Source: Rhabdophis nuchalis | Taxonomy: Eukaryota > Chordata > Lepidosauria > Squamata > Natricidae | Direction: 5' to 3' | Assembly: GCA_039707465.1 (NCBI GenBank) | Contig: CM077647.1 | Span: 172,544,663 to 172,608,662 of the forward strand | DNA length: 64,000 nucleotides | In this document: positions 32,801 through 42,575 of the stretch, piece after piece | Layout of the letters: each line of letters starts with the position of its first letter | Position numbering within the stretch: the first letter of the stretch is position 1 | Position numbers and translations under genes: made by a program | Notes under the pieces: generated by a model | What the model saw: only the letters and a program-made list of their open reading frames with translations | What the model was told of the DNA's origin: nothing | Databases searched by the model: none

Positions 32801-33280
32801 CACAGTGAGAGGAAGTGCATCTGAAGCAAAGAAAAAACTGACAAAAGAACTCTGCAAAATTCTTTGAACCTTAGAATTCTTAGAGTGAGAAGTTTACTTC
32901 CATTGGTCATCTTGCAGAGCAGTGGGCATAATTCTCACACTGATATCAAAGGGGCGGAGGGCATGGAAATAAAACCACTGTGTAAAAATAAGGTCTCATT
33001 TCTAGGTCTCAGAACCTTTTTATTTGGTACGCTTAAAATAAATCACCAAAAGTATCTCTAAAGACAACAGTCAGCTTCATAAAGTGATGTGTCCACTCAG
33101 AACAAATGTGCCTTGCTGACTGTAAATTTATGAAATTTATGAAAAGAAGAAAATATCATATTCTTCTTTCTTGGTTTGCAAGAGAGAGAGAGAGTTCAAT
33201 TGGATTGATTTGATGCTGACCTTGCAACTTTATGGAACACAAATTCTATGCCTTACAAATTGTCTTAGTTTGTGTGCAGT

Positions 33281-33527
33281 TACCATGTTTTCCCAAAAAC
33301 AAGACAGAGTCTTATTTTCTTTTGACCTTTGAAATAAAAACTTGGCCTTAATTTCAAGGAGGTCTTATTATTTGTGAGGTGCATGAGGTGGCAAGCATGG
33401 TCACCTCATGGCTGCTGCTGTGTTGCAATATTTTTAGGGAGGGCTTATTTTGGGGTGAGGGCACATGCACTCAAGAGCCAATTGGGCTTATTATCCAGGG
33501 CAGCCTTATTTTCAGGGAAACAGGGTA
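33281..33527 (+). mobile_element. Mariner/Tc1-type MITE candidate with TA duplication
   Basis: Imperfect terminal inverted repeats ('ccatgttttcccaaaaacaa' and the complement of 'cttattttcagggaaacagg') lie between TA dinucleotides. Internal 'cttattttcttttgacc' motifs recur in inverted order at about 35595-35672. No transposase is present. Confidence 0.55.
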
Positions 33528-33699
33528 TTATGAGATACTTAAAAATGTAACCTGGTTAAGAAAACAAAGGTTCTTGAAATCAGAACTGCTATTTGAACTA
33601 GATGTACCAATAGATTTATCACTTTCAGGTTCTGTCTCTAACATGTTTGTTTCAAAAATTATTAGTCTACCACTTCTCTGTGCTACTTAGAACCATTTA

Positions 33700-33980
33700 C
33701 CTTACCTTAAACCAAAAATAGAGTAAAGCCCTTTGTTTGTACAATAAATTTAAATGGAGATTTCTCCCCAATTGTTTCTCCCCATCCATTCTCATCTGGC
33801 AAGAAGGACATGCTATGGGTATCTTTGGTTAGGGAGTGTTGGCTGGTAGTGCCAGGTTCAAATCCAGAGGTGAGGCAGTGAGATCCAATTAAGTCCAATT
33901 CTTTATTTGCTTCCATCTAATAGACAGAATCTTGCCAAACTAAAGTTATAACTTTATAAGGCTCAGGTTTTGCTACATGG
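33700..33980. other. Intergenic spacer, duplicated near 35685-35830
   Basis: The 'agtaaagccctttg' segment recurs at about 35695, part of an older duplication between c3 and f. No gene is seen. Confidence 0.45.
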
Positions 33981-33982
33981 AT

Positions 33983-34080
33983 AAAGGGAAGGGATGCTTC
34001 TCCATCTCCAAAAAGCAATTCTAGTAGCAAATGAACAACACCAAAATCAGAGGACACTGATTATTATTTAACAGTTTCTG
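33983..34080 (+). pseudogene. VH FR3 relic
   Basis: 'aagggaagggatgcttctcc' followed by a 'caaatgaacaacac' and 'cagaggacactga' pattern matches VH FR3 (KGRFTIS...LQMNN...EDT) at nucleotide level, with frameshifts and no usable RSS. A similar relic lies at 36749-36833. Confidence 0.5.
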
Positions 34081-34102
34081 GAAATCACAGGTATAATGTC
34101 TG

Positions 34103-34262
34103 TTCACACTGCTCTACAGCCCCCTCTAAGTAGTTTTACAGAGTCAGCATATTGCCCCCAACAATCTGGGCCCTCCTTTTACCAAGCTTGGAAGGATGGA
34201 ACGCTGAGTCAACCTTGAGCCTGGTGAGATTCTGGCTGCCAAACGGCAGGCAACCGGCATTT
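34103..34262 (-). mobile_element. tRNA-derived SINE, antisense, truncated
   Basis: Contains 'cagagtcagcatattgcccc', 'gctgagtcaaccttgagcc' and 'ggtgagattctggctgcc', the reverse of a squamate tRNA-SINE body. More complete copies lie at 35447-35602 and 39405-39596. Confidence 0.6.
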
Positions 34263-34542
34263 GGCAGAAGTATCCAGTGGCTACTGATTTACTATGTTAC
34301 AACATATTATGTAAAATTGCAGAATGTCTACACAAAATCACCAGGGGGGAAAATGCAATCAATTCATCCAATCTGTACAATTGCAGAGTTAAAAACCAAA
34401 CTAATGAAAATCACCTCACAGGATTTCAATATCACTTTCCAACTTGAATGTGCTTGTAAAGTTTAATGGTGAATTAGAAATTCTGCCTTATGGCCTGCAC
34501 TATTGATTTAGGTTTCTTCAAAATAAGATGGCCAGGGTAATA

Positions 34543-35228
34543 AGGCCAATTGGTGGAGTCTGGAGGGGATGAGAGAAGACCTGAGGAGTCCCTCCGTCTC
34601 TTCTGCGAAGACTCTGGATTTACCCTCAGCGCAGTGGTGGGTTTCAAATTTTTTAGAACCTACTCTGTAGGTGTGGCCTATTTTGTGGGCATGGCTTGGC
34701 AGTCATGTGACAGGGTGGGAGTGGCCACCTTTTAAAATGTGGTGAAACTCATTTAACAACGCTCTTGCTTAGCAACCAAAATTTTGGACTCAATTGTGAT
34801 GATAAATTCTTCCTTCCTTCCTTCCTTCCTTCCTTCCTTCCTTCCTTCCTTCCTTCCTTCCTTTCCTTTCCTTTCCTTTCCTTCCTGTTGGGTCACTGGC
34901 AGCGGTGGGCCAGATTTACTTCCAGGTATGCCGGTGGAACCCCCTCTCACCAGTTCTCTAAATTTCACCAACCGGCTCTTGCGAGTAGGTGCAAGCCTGC
35001 AGAAATCCACCACTGCCTCAGCGGCTATTACATGGTCTGGGTGAGACAGGCTCCAGGGAAAGGCCTGGAATGGGTGGCCTACATAAGTACAGGTTCATCA
35101 TACAAATACTACTCAGACAGAGTGAAGGGACGCTTCACCATCTCCAGAGACAATGCCAAAAAACAGCTGTATTTGCAAATGAACAACCTCTAACCAGAGG
35201 ATACAGCCATCTATTACTGTGCAAAACA
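34543..35228 (+). pseudogene. IGHV: VH-e, leaderless IGHV pseudogene split by a hAT element
   Basis: The V exon head is fused to unrelated DNA at about 34543 (no leader or octamer). FR1 ([27 protein letters not shown]) runs to 34631, a 384-bp hAT element follows, and the rest resumes at 35016 ([17 protein letters not shown] ... [16 protein letters not shown]). A TAA at 35191-35193 interrupts FR3 before YYCAK. RSS: CACAGTG 35229-35235, 12-bp spacer, gcaaaaact 35248-35256. Three independent lesions make it clearly non-functional. Confidence 0.9.
34632..35015 (+). mobile_element. Non-autonomous hAT element in VH-e, 8-bp target duplication
   Basis: The ends are CAGTGGTGGGTTTC and its near-complement (gaaatccaccactg). 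The flanking CCTCAGCG at 34624-34631 and 35016-35023 is a perfect 8-bp target duplication, the hallmark of hAT transposition. An internal (CTTC)n/(CCTTT)n tract spans about 34800-34886. It has no transposase ORF. Other copies are at 54372-54777 and 62504-62939. Confidence 0.92.
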
Positions 35229-35256
35229 CACAGTGAGAGGAACCAAAGCAAAAACT
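35229..35256 (+). other. 12-RSS of VH-e
   Basis: CACAGTG 35229-35235, 12-bp spacer, gcaaaaact 35248-35256. Confidence 0.85.
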
Positions 35257-35446
35257 GCCTATTTACATAACAGCTCTTGAGAATTTCTTTGAAAAGCTTA
35301 GTATTCTAACCATGTGGCACAAGCCCCTCTTGGTCATCTTTGACACCAAGGGGTGCTATTCTCACACCGATGTCAGGCAGGGCATGGACATTAAACCATT
35401 CTGTGGAAATAATATCTCACTTCCAAGGCAGAGGTTGTCCATCTGA

Positions 35447-35602
35447 TATAGCAATAGCACTTAGAATTATATACTGCTTCATACTGCTTCACATCCCTCC
35501 CTAAGTAGTTTAACAGAGTCAGCATATTGCCACAAACAATCTGGATCTTCCTTTTTCCAACCTTGGAATGGTGGAAGGCTGAGTCAGCCTTGAGCCTGGT
35601 TG
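35447..35602 (-). mobile_element. tRNA-derived SINE, antisense
   Basis: Same family as 34103-34262; starts 'agcaatagcacttagaatta' (complement of the SINE tail) and carries 'cagagtcagcatattgcc'. Confidence 0.65.
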
Positions 35603-35844
35603 AAAATAAGACCGAGTGCTTACTTCGGGGGTCAAAAGAAAATAACACCCTGTCTTATTTTTGGAGAAACACAGTATCTCTTATCTAATGTATAGTAAAG
35701 CCCTTTGCTTGCACAATACATTTAGAGGAAAATCTCTCCCCAATTGTTTCTACCCATCCCATGTGATCCAGGCAAGGAGAATGCACTCTTGGTTCCTTTG
35801 AATGGAGAGTGTTGGCTGGCAATGCCAGTCCCATGCCCAGAGTT

Positions 35845-36647
35845 GAGATTGTGCACAATTTTAGCAGACTATTTACATAAACCCAAAGATGAGATCAGGG
35901 GGGACATTGACCTAGTCTACAGAATAAATTCAGCATATGCCAGGATAAATGAAGTACCCAGAGAGATACACATTAAATTTGTTAGAAGGTCAACCAGAGA
36001 GGGGATTTTGAGGGCGCAGAGAGAGGGTCCGCTGATTTACCAACAAAAGGCTGTCGTTATCTTGAAGCAGGTTCCCAAAAAAAATCAGAGAAATGAGAAG
36101 GAAATTTTCCTTCTTATCTAAAAAATTGTTTGACCACGGGGTCTGGTTCAAGTGGGCGATGCCCGAAGGGATGCTGGTGTTCTGGGAAGGAGGAAGAGTG
36201 AAGATTAAAACAGTTGCTGAGACTGAAGCCTTTATCAAAAAACATTCCTCAGTCCTGGGGGAAGATCCGGGGGGGCGGAGGGGGCCACGGCCCCGCCCAC
36301 TGGGGGCCAGGCGGGAGGGAAAAAAGATACAATTGCCAAAAGACTTAGATCCAAAAAGTGATTTTTTTGCTTGTTTTTTTTTTATTAACTTTTTTTTTAA
36401 TTATTTTCTATATACCAGGATGTTTGTACATGTCTACCATCTCAGAATTGGAAATGTGATATGTATTCACTTGTCTTTATCTTGTAGTATTTGTTTTTGA
36501 CATATTTCTGTATTACTGTTTTATTATGTAGCCCGGGATGGGCCAAGGACTCTGACGCAAAGGCTCTCAAAATGTTTTTGTAAACCCTTACCCTACCCTT
36601 AAAAAATTGTTAAAACCCAATAAAACTTTTTCAAAATCGAGATTGTG
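35845..36647 (+). mobile_element. ORF1-only L1-like retroposon, copy 5, 9-bp target duplication
   Basis: The insert is about 35854-36638 between 'gagattgtg' at 35845-35853 and 36639-36647. It is truncated within the RRM-like region. ORF1 is frameshifted in the A-run near 36077-36085 and then open in another frame through WFKWAMPEGMLVFWEGG to KRL. The 3' UTR ends 'caataaaactttttcaaaat'. Again no ORF2. Confidence 0.85.
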
Positions 36648-36748
36648 ACATCCAACCAAGTCTATTTTTAAAAAAAAAAAATTCTTTCACCCAATAGATG
36701 GAATCTTGCCAGATTAAAACTATATCTTCCCAAGCTTATGATGTCACT

Positions 36749-36835
36749 ACATGGATAAAGGGAAGGCATGCTTCACCACCTCCAATCACCAATTCAATTA
36801 GCAAATAAACAACTTGAAACCAGAGGACCCTGTAA
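36749..36835 (+). pseudogene. VH FR3 relic
   Basis: 'acatggataaagggaaggca' through 'caaataaacaacttgaaacc' and 'agaggaccctgt' parallels the relic at 33983; no open frame, Cys104 or RSS. Confidence 0.45.
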
Positions 36836-36841
36836 ATTATG

Positions 36842-36843
36842 TA

Positions 36844-36902
<59 letters not shown>

Positions 36903-36919
36903 CAACAACAACAACAACA
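36842..36919 (+). repeat. (AAT)n-(AAC)n microsatellite
   Basis: A pure AAT array grading into AAC, directly next to the VH relic and 67 bp upstream of the VH-f octamer region. Confidence 0.95.
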
Positions 36920-36985
36920 TGTATAAAGTCTGTGCAAAGAAATCTGCAACCTAATGATCTGCTGGGTTCTTATAGTCCAAGAGAT

Positions 36986-36993
36986 ATGTAAAG
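36986..36993 (+). promoter_or_regulatory. Octamer-like ATGTAAAG of VH-f
   Basis: Two mismatches from ATGCAAAT at the expected distance (133 bp) before the ATG. Confidence 0.55.
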
Positions 36994-37118
36994 TGAGGCA
37001 CAACTTTCCCTTTAAATAGGCCATATGATATCTGTTTTCTGGTTACACCCACCAACACCTACTATTAGCCCTTTTCCTGATTCTTTCCTCTTGATTTGCT
37101 CCATTAGAGGGAGCAGAA

Positions 37119-37553
37119 ATGATCCTGTGGCTAAATCTGCTGTCCTTCCTAGCAGTCCTCAGAGGTATTTCTTTCCTACCTATTCAGCCTCTTTCCCTTT
37201 CCATTCTTGCATGCAGGAGAGCTCACTGGAATTCCTTTTATTTAAGGTGTCCGATCACAGGCGAAGTTGGTGGAGTCTGGAGGGGACGTGAGAAGACCTG
37301 AGCAGTCCCTCCGTCTCTCCTGCCAAGGCTCCGGCATCAGCTTTAGTGGCTCTTCCATGAACTGGGTGAGACAGGCTCCTGGGAAAGGAATGGAATGGGT
37401 GGCATACATAAATGGCCCTTCCAGTGCTCTTCACTACTCAAGCAAAGTCAAGGGCCGCTTCACCATCTCCAGGGACAATGCCAAAAGCCATCTGTATCTG
37501 CAAGTGAACAGCCTCCAACCAGAGGATACGGCAGTCTATTACTGTACAGGATA
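37119..37553 (+). CDS. IGHV: VH-f, intact IGHV segment
   Basis: Leader exon 37119-37164 ([15 protein letters not shown]), donor GTATTT, acceptor AAG, V exon 37247-37553. It reads [63 protein letters not shown] and TAVYYCTG, all open. RSS: CACAGTG 37554-37560, 23-bp spacer, tcaaaaccc 37584-37592. The weak octamer is the only defect. Confidence 0.92.
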
Positions 37554-37592
37554 CACAGTGAAAGGAAGTGAGACTGAAACTTGTCAAAACCC

Positions 37593-38037
37593 AACCGCTC
37601 ATCAGAGCATCTCTGTAAATTCATTCAGCCTCAGAATAAGGCTGCATTTTTCAATGAGAGGAACCTGAGAAAGCTGCCTGGTAGCTAGAAGGAAGGAAGA
37701 GCAGATATTAATATTAGCTGTTTGGGGGATGTTATCCAATGGAAAGGGAGGAAATCAGAAAATCTGAATGGAGGAAATACACTGCATTGTCAATAAGAGA
37801 GTGACAGAGAGAAAAAGGAGAACCCCTGAAAGAAAGCAATGACAAAGTGCTCATCAGTTATGCTCTCAACTGAATGTTTATATGATACACTCTTCATTCT
37901 TGGTAGTTGGTAGTTTTATTCTTCCTCCTTTCCTTTTCCTTCCTTCCTTCCTTCCTTCCTTCCTTCCTTCCTTCCTTTCTACTCAAATGTTCAGCCTTTT
38001 TTCTTTGTGTGAATGTACCAGTTCTTTATACACAGAG

Positions 38038-38073
<36 letters not shown>

Positions 38074-38300
38074 AAGGGGGAGAGAGAGAGGAAGGGAGGG
38101 AGAGAGACAGAGAGACTTCTAAAAGACAGTAATGACAAAAAGTTCTGCTCTCAAAAAAATCTTTAGTGATACAAAATTGTATTTCTGAATTAGCACTCTA
38201 TTCTTTCTTCAGTCATGTAAAAATGATCTTGGGAATTTCAAAAATCAAGCAAATAAGTAGAGATAAAAATCAATAATATAAAAGCCATAGAAATGTCAAA
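37593..38300. other. Intergenic spacer with (TTCC)n and (CA)n
   Basis: Contains (CTTC)n at about 37937-37978, (CA)n at 38041-38070 and a GA-rich tail. No gene is seen. Confidence 0.7.
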
Positions 38301-38309
38301 TTTTGCTGC

Positions 38310-38384
38310 AGCTTTTATTTTTCTTTCTTTCTTTTCCTTTTTTCTTCCTTTCCTTTTTTCCCCTACTATTCTTATGGTTTAACC

Positions 38385-38445
<61 letters not shown>

Positions 38446-38515
38446 TTTTCCTTTTCTTTCCTTTTTTCTTCCTTTCCTTTTCTTTCCTACTATTCTTATG
38501 GTTTAACCATCTTTC

Positions 38516-38555
<40 letters not shown>

Positions 38556-38621
38556 TTTTCCTTTTCTTTCCTTTTTTCTTCCTTTCCTTTTCTTTCCTAC
38601 TATTCTTATGGTTTACCATCT

Positions 38622-38669
<48 letters not shown>

Positions 38670-38735
38670 TTTTCCTTTTCTTTCCTTTTTTCTTCCTTTC
38701 CTTTTCTTTCCTACTATTCTTATGGTTTACCATCT

Positions 38736-38783
<48 letters not shown>

Positions 38784-38875
38784 TCCTTTTCTTTCTTTGA
38801 TTTTCTTTCTTTTCTTTTTTCCTTTCCTTTTCCCCCTTTCTTTTCCTTTTTTCCTCTTCTTATAGTTTGACCGTT
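38310..38875 (+). repeat. Higher-order pyrimidine satellite: repeated unit with embedded (CTTT)n
   Basis: A unit of about 100-120 bp made of a (CTTT)n run, a 'ccttttctttccttttttct' block and the non-pyrimidine tag 'ctactattcttatggttta' is repeated about four times (tags near 38364, 38489, 38600, 38711). The tag resembles 'ctactattcttatgatttaa' at 40429, downstream of VH-g, which suggests that the array grew from VH-flanking DNA. Confidence 0.85.
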
Positions 38876-39404
38876 GTTAACTATTAGAACATATTATGTA
38901 AAATTGCAGAATGTCTACACAAAATCACCAGGAGGGAAAAAGCAATCAATTCATCAGATCTGTACAATTGCTGAGTTAAAAACCAAACTTATAAAGAACA
39001 CCTCACAGGATTCCAGTATGATTTTTGGTTCCAACTTGAATGTGTTTGTATATTTCAACGGTGAAATTGAAATTGTGCCTTATGGCCTGCTCTGCCCTGA
39101 TGAATTAGGTTTCTTCAAAAGGAGATGGTCAGGGTAATAATTGTAGAACAAATATTCTGAATTCAGATGTATCGTCTTCTTAATGTTTGATCTCTAGCAT
39201 GGCTAATTAAGGAGTTTTCAGTATTCTATTTTTTTTGCTCACTTTAAAACCCTTTCTTGAATTAAAGAATTTTCAATGCATGATTTCTTTCTCCAACCTA
39301 AAAACTTTTTCGTGTGTAATATGGAGAATCTCTGAACTGTCTTTGCTTTACTTACTCCAGTGTGCATCTTTATACCTATGTAGTGACAATAAAACAGCTG
39401 ATGA
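38876..39404. other. Intergenic block repeated near 34290 and 40670
   Basis: 'aaaattgcagaatgtctaca' followed by 'caaaatcacca' occurs at about 34310 and 38900 and in altered form at about 40690, marking an older duplicated VH spacer. No gene is seen. Confidence 0.5.
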
Positions 39405-39596
39405 TCTGGCTTTACTGAGTTTACAGAGTCAGCATATTTCCCCCAACAGTGTGGGTCCTCCTTTTACCAACTTCAGAAGGATGGACGGCTGAGTCAACTT
39501 CAACCTAATGAGATTTGAATTGCCAAATTGCAGCCAGCAGGCAGTCAGCAGAAATAGCCTGCAATACTGCAATCTAACCACTGTGCCACCATGGCT
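39405..39596 (-). mobile_element. tRNA-derived SINE, antisense, near full length
   Basis: The complement starts 'catggtggcacagtggttag' (tRNA-like A box) and contains 'ggcaattcaaatctc' (B-box-like), then the body shared with 34103 and 35447. Confidence 0.7.
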
Positions 39597-39744
39597 GAGA
39601 AATTAACCAATTAAGTGACAATAGCTGATGATCTGGATTGTTCCTAAGACCAAATCTCATTTGAAAACCACATGTGGAATCTATATAGAAAGAAATAAAG
39701 CATGCAAGTAATTGAAATGAGGAGTTTCTTTTATCCCTTGTGGT

Positions 39745-39752
39745 AGGTAAAT
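39745..39752 (+). promoter_or_regulatory. Degenerate octamer AGGTAAAT of VH-g
   Basis: Two mismatches at the position of the octamer in d1-d3. Confidence 0.5.
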
Positions 39753-39882
39753 TGAGGCACAATTTCCCCCTTAAAAGAATCAATTGGTTTTGCTTTTCAG
39801 GCTACAACCATCAACACAAAGTTTGTGCACTTCCCCAAATCCTTTGGCAACAGTTCCTCTTCAATCTTTAGAAGCAGCAGAA

Positions 39883-40307
39883 ATGATGCTGTGGTTAATT
39901 TTGGTGTCCTTTCTAGCAGTCCTCAGAGGTAATGGTTTCCTCCCTATGCAGTTTATTTCCATTTTAATTCTTAGATACAGGAAATCTCACTGAAACTCCA
40001 TTTATTTTAGGTGTCTGTTCTCAGGCCCAGTTGGTGGAGTCTGGAGGGGACGTGAGAAGACCCTCTGTCTCTCCTGCCAAGCCTCTGGATTCACCTTCAG
40101 CAGCTATGACATGAACTGGGTGAGACAGGCTCCTGGGAAATGACTGGAATGGTTTTCATGGATCTATACTGATTCCAGTAAAATGTACTACTCAGACAAA
40201 GTGAAGGGGTGCTTCACCGTCTCCAGGGACAATGCCAAAAGCCAGCTGTATCTGTAAATAAACAGCCTCAAACCAGAGGATACAGCAGTCTATTATTGTA
40301 CAGGATA
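39883..40307 (+). pseudogene. IGHV: VH-g, IGHV pseudogene with deletion and two stops
   Basis: Leader exon 39883-39928 (MMLWLILVSFLAVLR), GT donor, V exon 40011-40307. FR1 loses about 10 bp near 40061 ('agaccctctgtctctcctgc'), shifting the frame. TGA at 40141-40143 (FR2) and TAA at 40255-40257 (FR3) follow. The heptamer is CTCAGTG (40308-40314), damaged in the essential CAC, with a 12-bp spacer and gcaaaaact 40327-40335. Nucleotide similarity is closest to the d group ([21 protein letters not shown]). Confidence 0.9.
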
Positions 40308-40335
40308 CTCAGTGGGAGGGACCAAAGCAAAAACT
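40308..40335 (+). other. 12-spacer RSS remnant of VH-g
   Basis: CTCAGTG, 12-bp spacer, gcaaaaact. Confidence 0.75.
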
Positions 40336-40477
40336 GCCTATTTATGTAACAGCTGTGAGAATTTCTTTGAAAACCTTATAATTCTAACCATGTGGCACAA
40401 CCCTCTCTTGGTCATTCTGGACAACATCCTACTATTCTTATGATTTAACCTTTCTTGCTTTCATTCATTCATATTTT

Positions 40478-40531
40478 TCCTTCCTTCCTTCCTTCCTTCC
40501 TTCCTTCCTTCCTTCCTTCCTTCCTTCCTTC

Positions 40532-40578
<47 letters not shown>

Positions 40579-40580
40579 TC
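40478..40580 (+). repeat. (TTCC)n-(TTTC)n microsatellite
   Basis: A pure TTCC run grading into TTTC. It lies in the spacer g-d3, where I see no gene (40581-41230). Confidence 0.95.
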
Positions 40581-41234
40581 ATTAATTCTTTCTCTTTCTT
40601 TCCTTATTCCTTTCCTTTCTGATCATTTCCTTTCCTGCTATTTTTATGGCTAACCCAATGTAAACAGATTTAGTATGTTAGAACATATGATTAAAATTGC
40701 CAAATGACTACACAAAATCACCAATGGACAAAAGTTGTCAATTTATGAAATCTGTACAATTGCTGAGTTAAAACACAAACTAACAAGGAACACCTCCCAG
40801 GATTCCAATATGATTTTTGGTTTCCACTTGAATGTGTTCGTATATAATTCAACAGTAAATTTCAAATTGTGCCTCATGGCCTGCTCTGCATTGTTGATTT
40901 AGGTTTCCTCAAAATAAGATGGTCAAAGTAATAATTGTAGAAAAAATATTCTGAATTTAGATGGACCCTATTTTTAATGTTTGGTCTCTAACATGGCTAA
41001 TTTTCAACACATGATTTGTTTCTCCAATCTAAATTAAAAAAAATGATAAGGAGGTTCTGTCAGTACTGACCTTGCTTTACTTACTCCAGTGTAAATCTGT
41101 CCTTTTACCTACGTAGGGACAATAAAACACCTGATGGCCTGAACCTCATTTGAAGACCAGGTGTGAAATGTATGTACAAAAAAAATACAGTATACAGGTA
41201 CTTGCAATGAGGAGGTTCTTTTAACCCTAGTGAT

Positions 41235-41242
41235 ATGTAAAT
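41235..41242 (+). promoter_or_regulatory. Octamer variant ATGTAAAT of VH-d3
   Basis: Lies 117 bp before the ATG, with CCTTAAAAG downstream. Confidence 0.7.
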
Positions 41243-41351
41243 TGAGGCACAATTTCCCCCTTAAAAGATTCAGTTGGTTTTGCTTTTTAGGCTTTTAGGT
41301 TTGTGCTCTTTCTCAAAGTCCATTCCTCTCCAATCATTAGAAGCAGCTGAA

Positions 41352-41786
41352 ATGATCCTGTGTTTAATCTCAGTGTCCTTACTAGCAGTCCTCAGGGGTA
41401 ATTGTTTCCTCCCTATCCAATTTATTTCCATTTTAATTCTTGTCTACAGGAAAGCTCACTGAAACTCCATTCATTTTAGGCGTCCAATCTCAGGCCCAGT
41501 TGGTGGAGTCTGGAGGGGATGTGAGAAGGCCTGGAGAATCCCTCAGCCTCTCCTGCCAAGCCTATGGATTGACTTTCCGCGAGTATGGGATGCACTGGGT
41601 GAGACAGGCTCCTTGGAAAGTACCGGAATGGGTTGCACATATTTATTATGATTCCAGTAAAACGTTTTACTTAGACAAAGTGAAGGGACACTTCACCATC
41701 TCCAGGGACAATGCCAAAAGCCAGGTGTATCTGCAAATGAACAGCCTCACAGCTGAAGACACGGCTGTCTATTACTGTACTGGACG
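41352..41786 (+). CDS. IGHV: VH-d3, intact IGHV segment with 12-bp-spacer RSS
   Basis: Leader exon 41352-41397 ([15 protein letters not shown]), donor GTAATT, V exon 41480-41786. It reads [65 protein letters not shown] and TAVYYCTG, fully open with Cys23, Trp41 and Cys104. FR2 is unusual: the normal APGKGLEW is APWKVPEW, so the light-chain-facing Gly44-Leu45 (Kabat) is Val-Pro. The RSS is CACAGTG 41787-41793, 12-bp spacer, gcaaaaacc 41806-41814. Its paralogue d2 has 23 bp. The segment is expressible by structure but its joining partner rules would differ. Confidence 0.92.
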
Positions 41787-41814
41787 CACAGTGAGAGGAA
41801 GTGAAGCAAAAACC
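41787..41814 (+). other. 12-RSS of intact VH-d3
   Basis: Consensus heptamer, exactly 12 bp (41794-41805), nonamer gcaaaaacc with eight of nine consensus bases. No nonamer-like sequence exists at the 22/23-bp position (cccatttca). Confidence 0.9.
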
Positions 41815-42575
41815 TCCCATTTCACACAGCTGAGAGAATTCAGAATTGTAACATTGGGGTGCATGCCTCCCTTGGTCATCCTGCCCACCAGGGGGAACTA
41901 TTTTCACACTGATGTTGGGGTGGGGGAGGGCATGGAAGTCAAACCACTGTGTACAATTAGAGTGTTTCCATGTCATATGCTTGGAAATTGATCTCAAGGG
42001 AATGTCACCTCTCAAGAGACCACAATTTCCTCCATAATGCCACATTCATAACAGAATGTGCTTTGGTGACTGTATCTCTCTGAAATCTTTGCCAAGCAGA
42101 AAATGTCATATTCATTCTTGGACTACTCAGAGAGTATCCGATATGAAGTTATGATTTGGTTGCTTTGATATTGACTTTGCAACTTGGTGGGAATCAACAA
42201 TTCTCTGCCTTACGGAATATGATTTTTGCCTTAATTCGTATGGCATTAATATCGCTTTCTTCAAAACATGAAAAAAAATGATTTGGAACATTTGAATATT
42301 GATGAAGGAAACAAAGGTTCCTGAATTCAAAGTTTTAAGTTGTGTCTCTAATATCTCTATTTTAAAAAAAAATAAAAATCTTAGTTATTGTTTTCTCTGC
42401 TGTTTAGGATCACTTTTCTTAGCTTTAACCCAATAATGTAATGAAAAGTCCTTTGAATTCACAATAGTAGTATGACCTTTATTGTGATTGTACAAAATAA
42501 ATACAATGAAATTGGTTTTAGCCTCACTTGTGTAATCCATGACAACAAATACAAACAACATAAATAGTATTAAGA

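Larger units (their letters stand above)
25890..42575 (+). repeat. Tandem VH unit C (a3-b3-c3-e-f-g-d3)
   Basis: Starts like units A and B, but three extra VH segments (e, f, g) lie between the c and d members. The tail after d3 (42280-42575) matches the tails after d1 and d2, so either A and B lost e-f-g or C gained them. Confidence 0.7.

Noticed and set aside
36794..37024. Tyr-rich and Cys-rich minus-strand ORF
   Set aside because: Product of the AAT/AAC microsatellite.
41787..41814. The 12-bp RSS of VH-d3 as a neighbouring D segment's RSS
   Set aside because: It abuts the VH-d3 coding end directly and has no second RSS on the other side; d2 shows the same heptamer with a 23-bp spacer.
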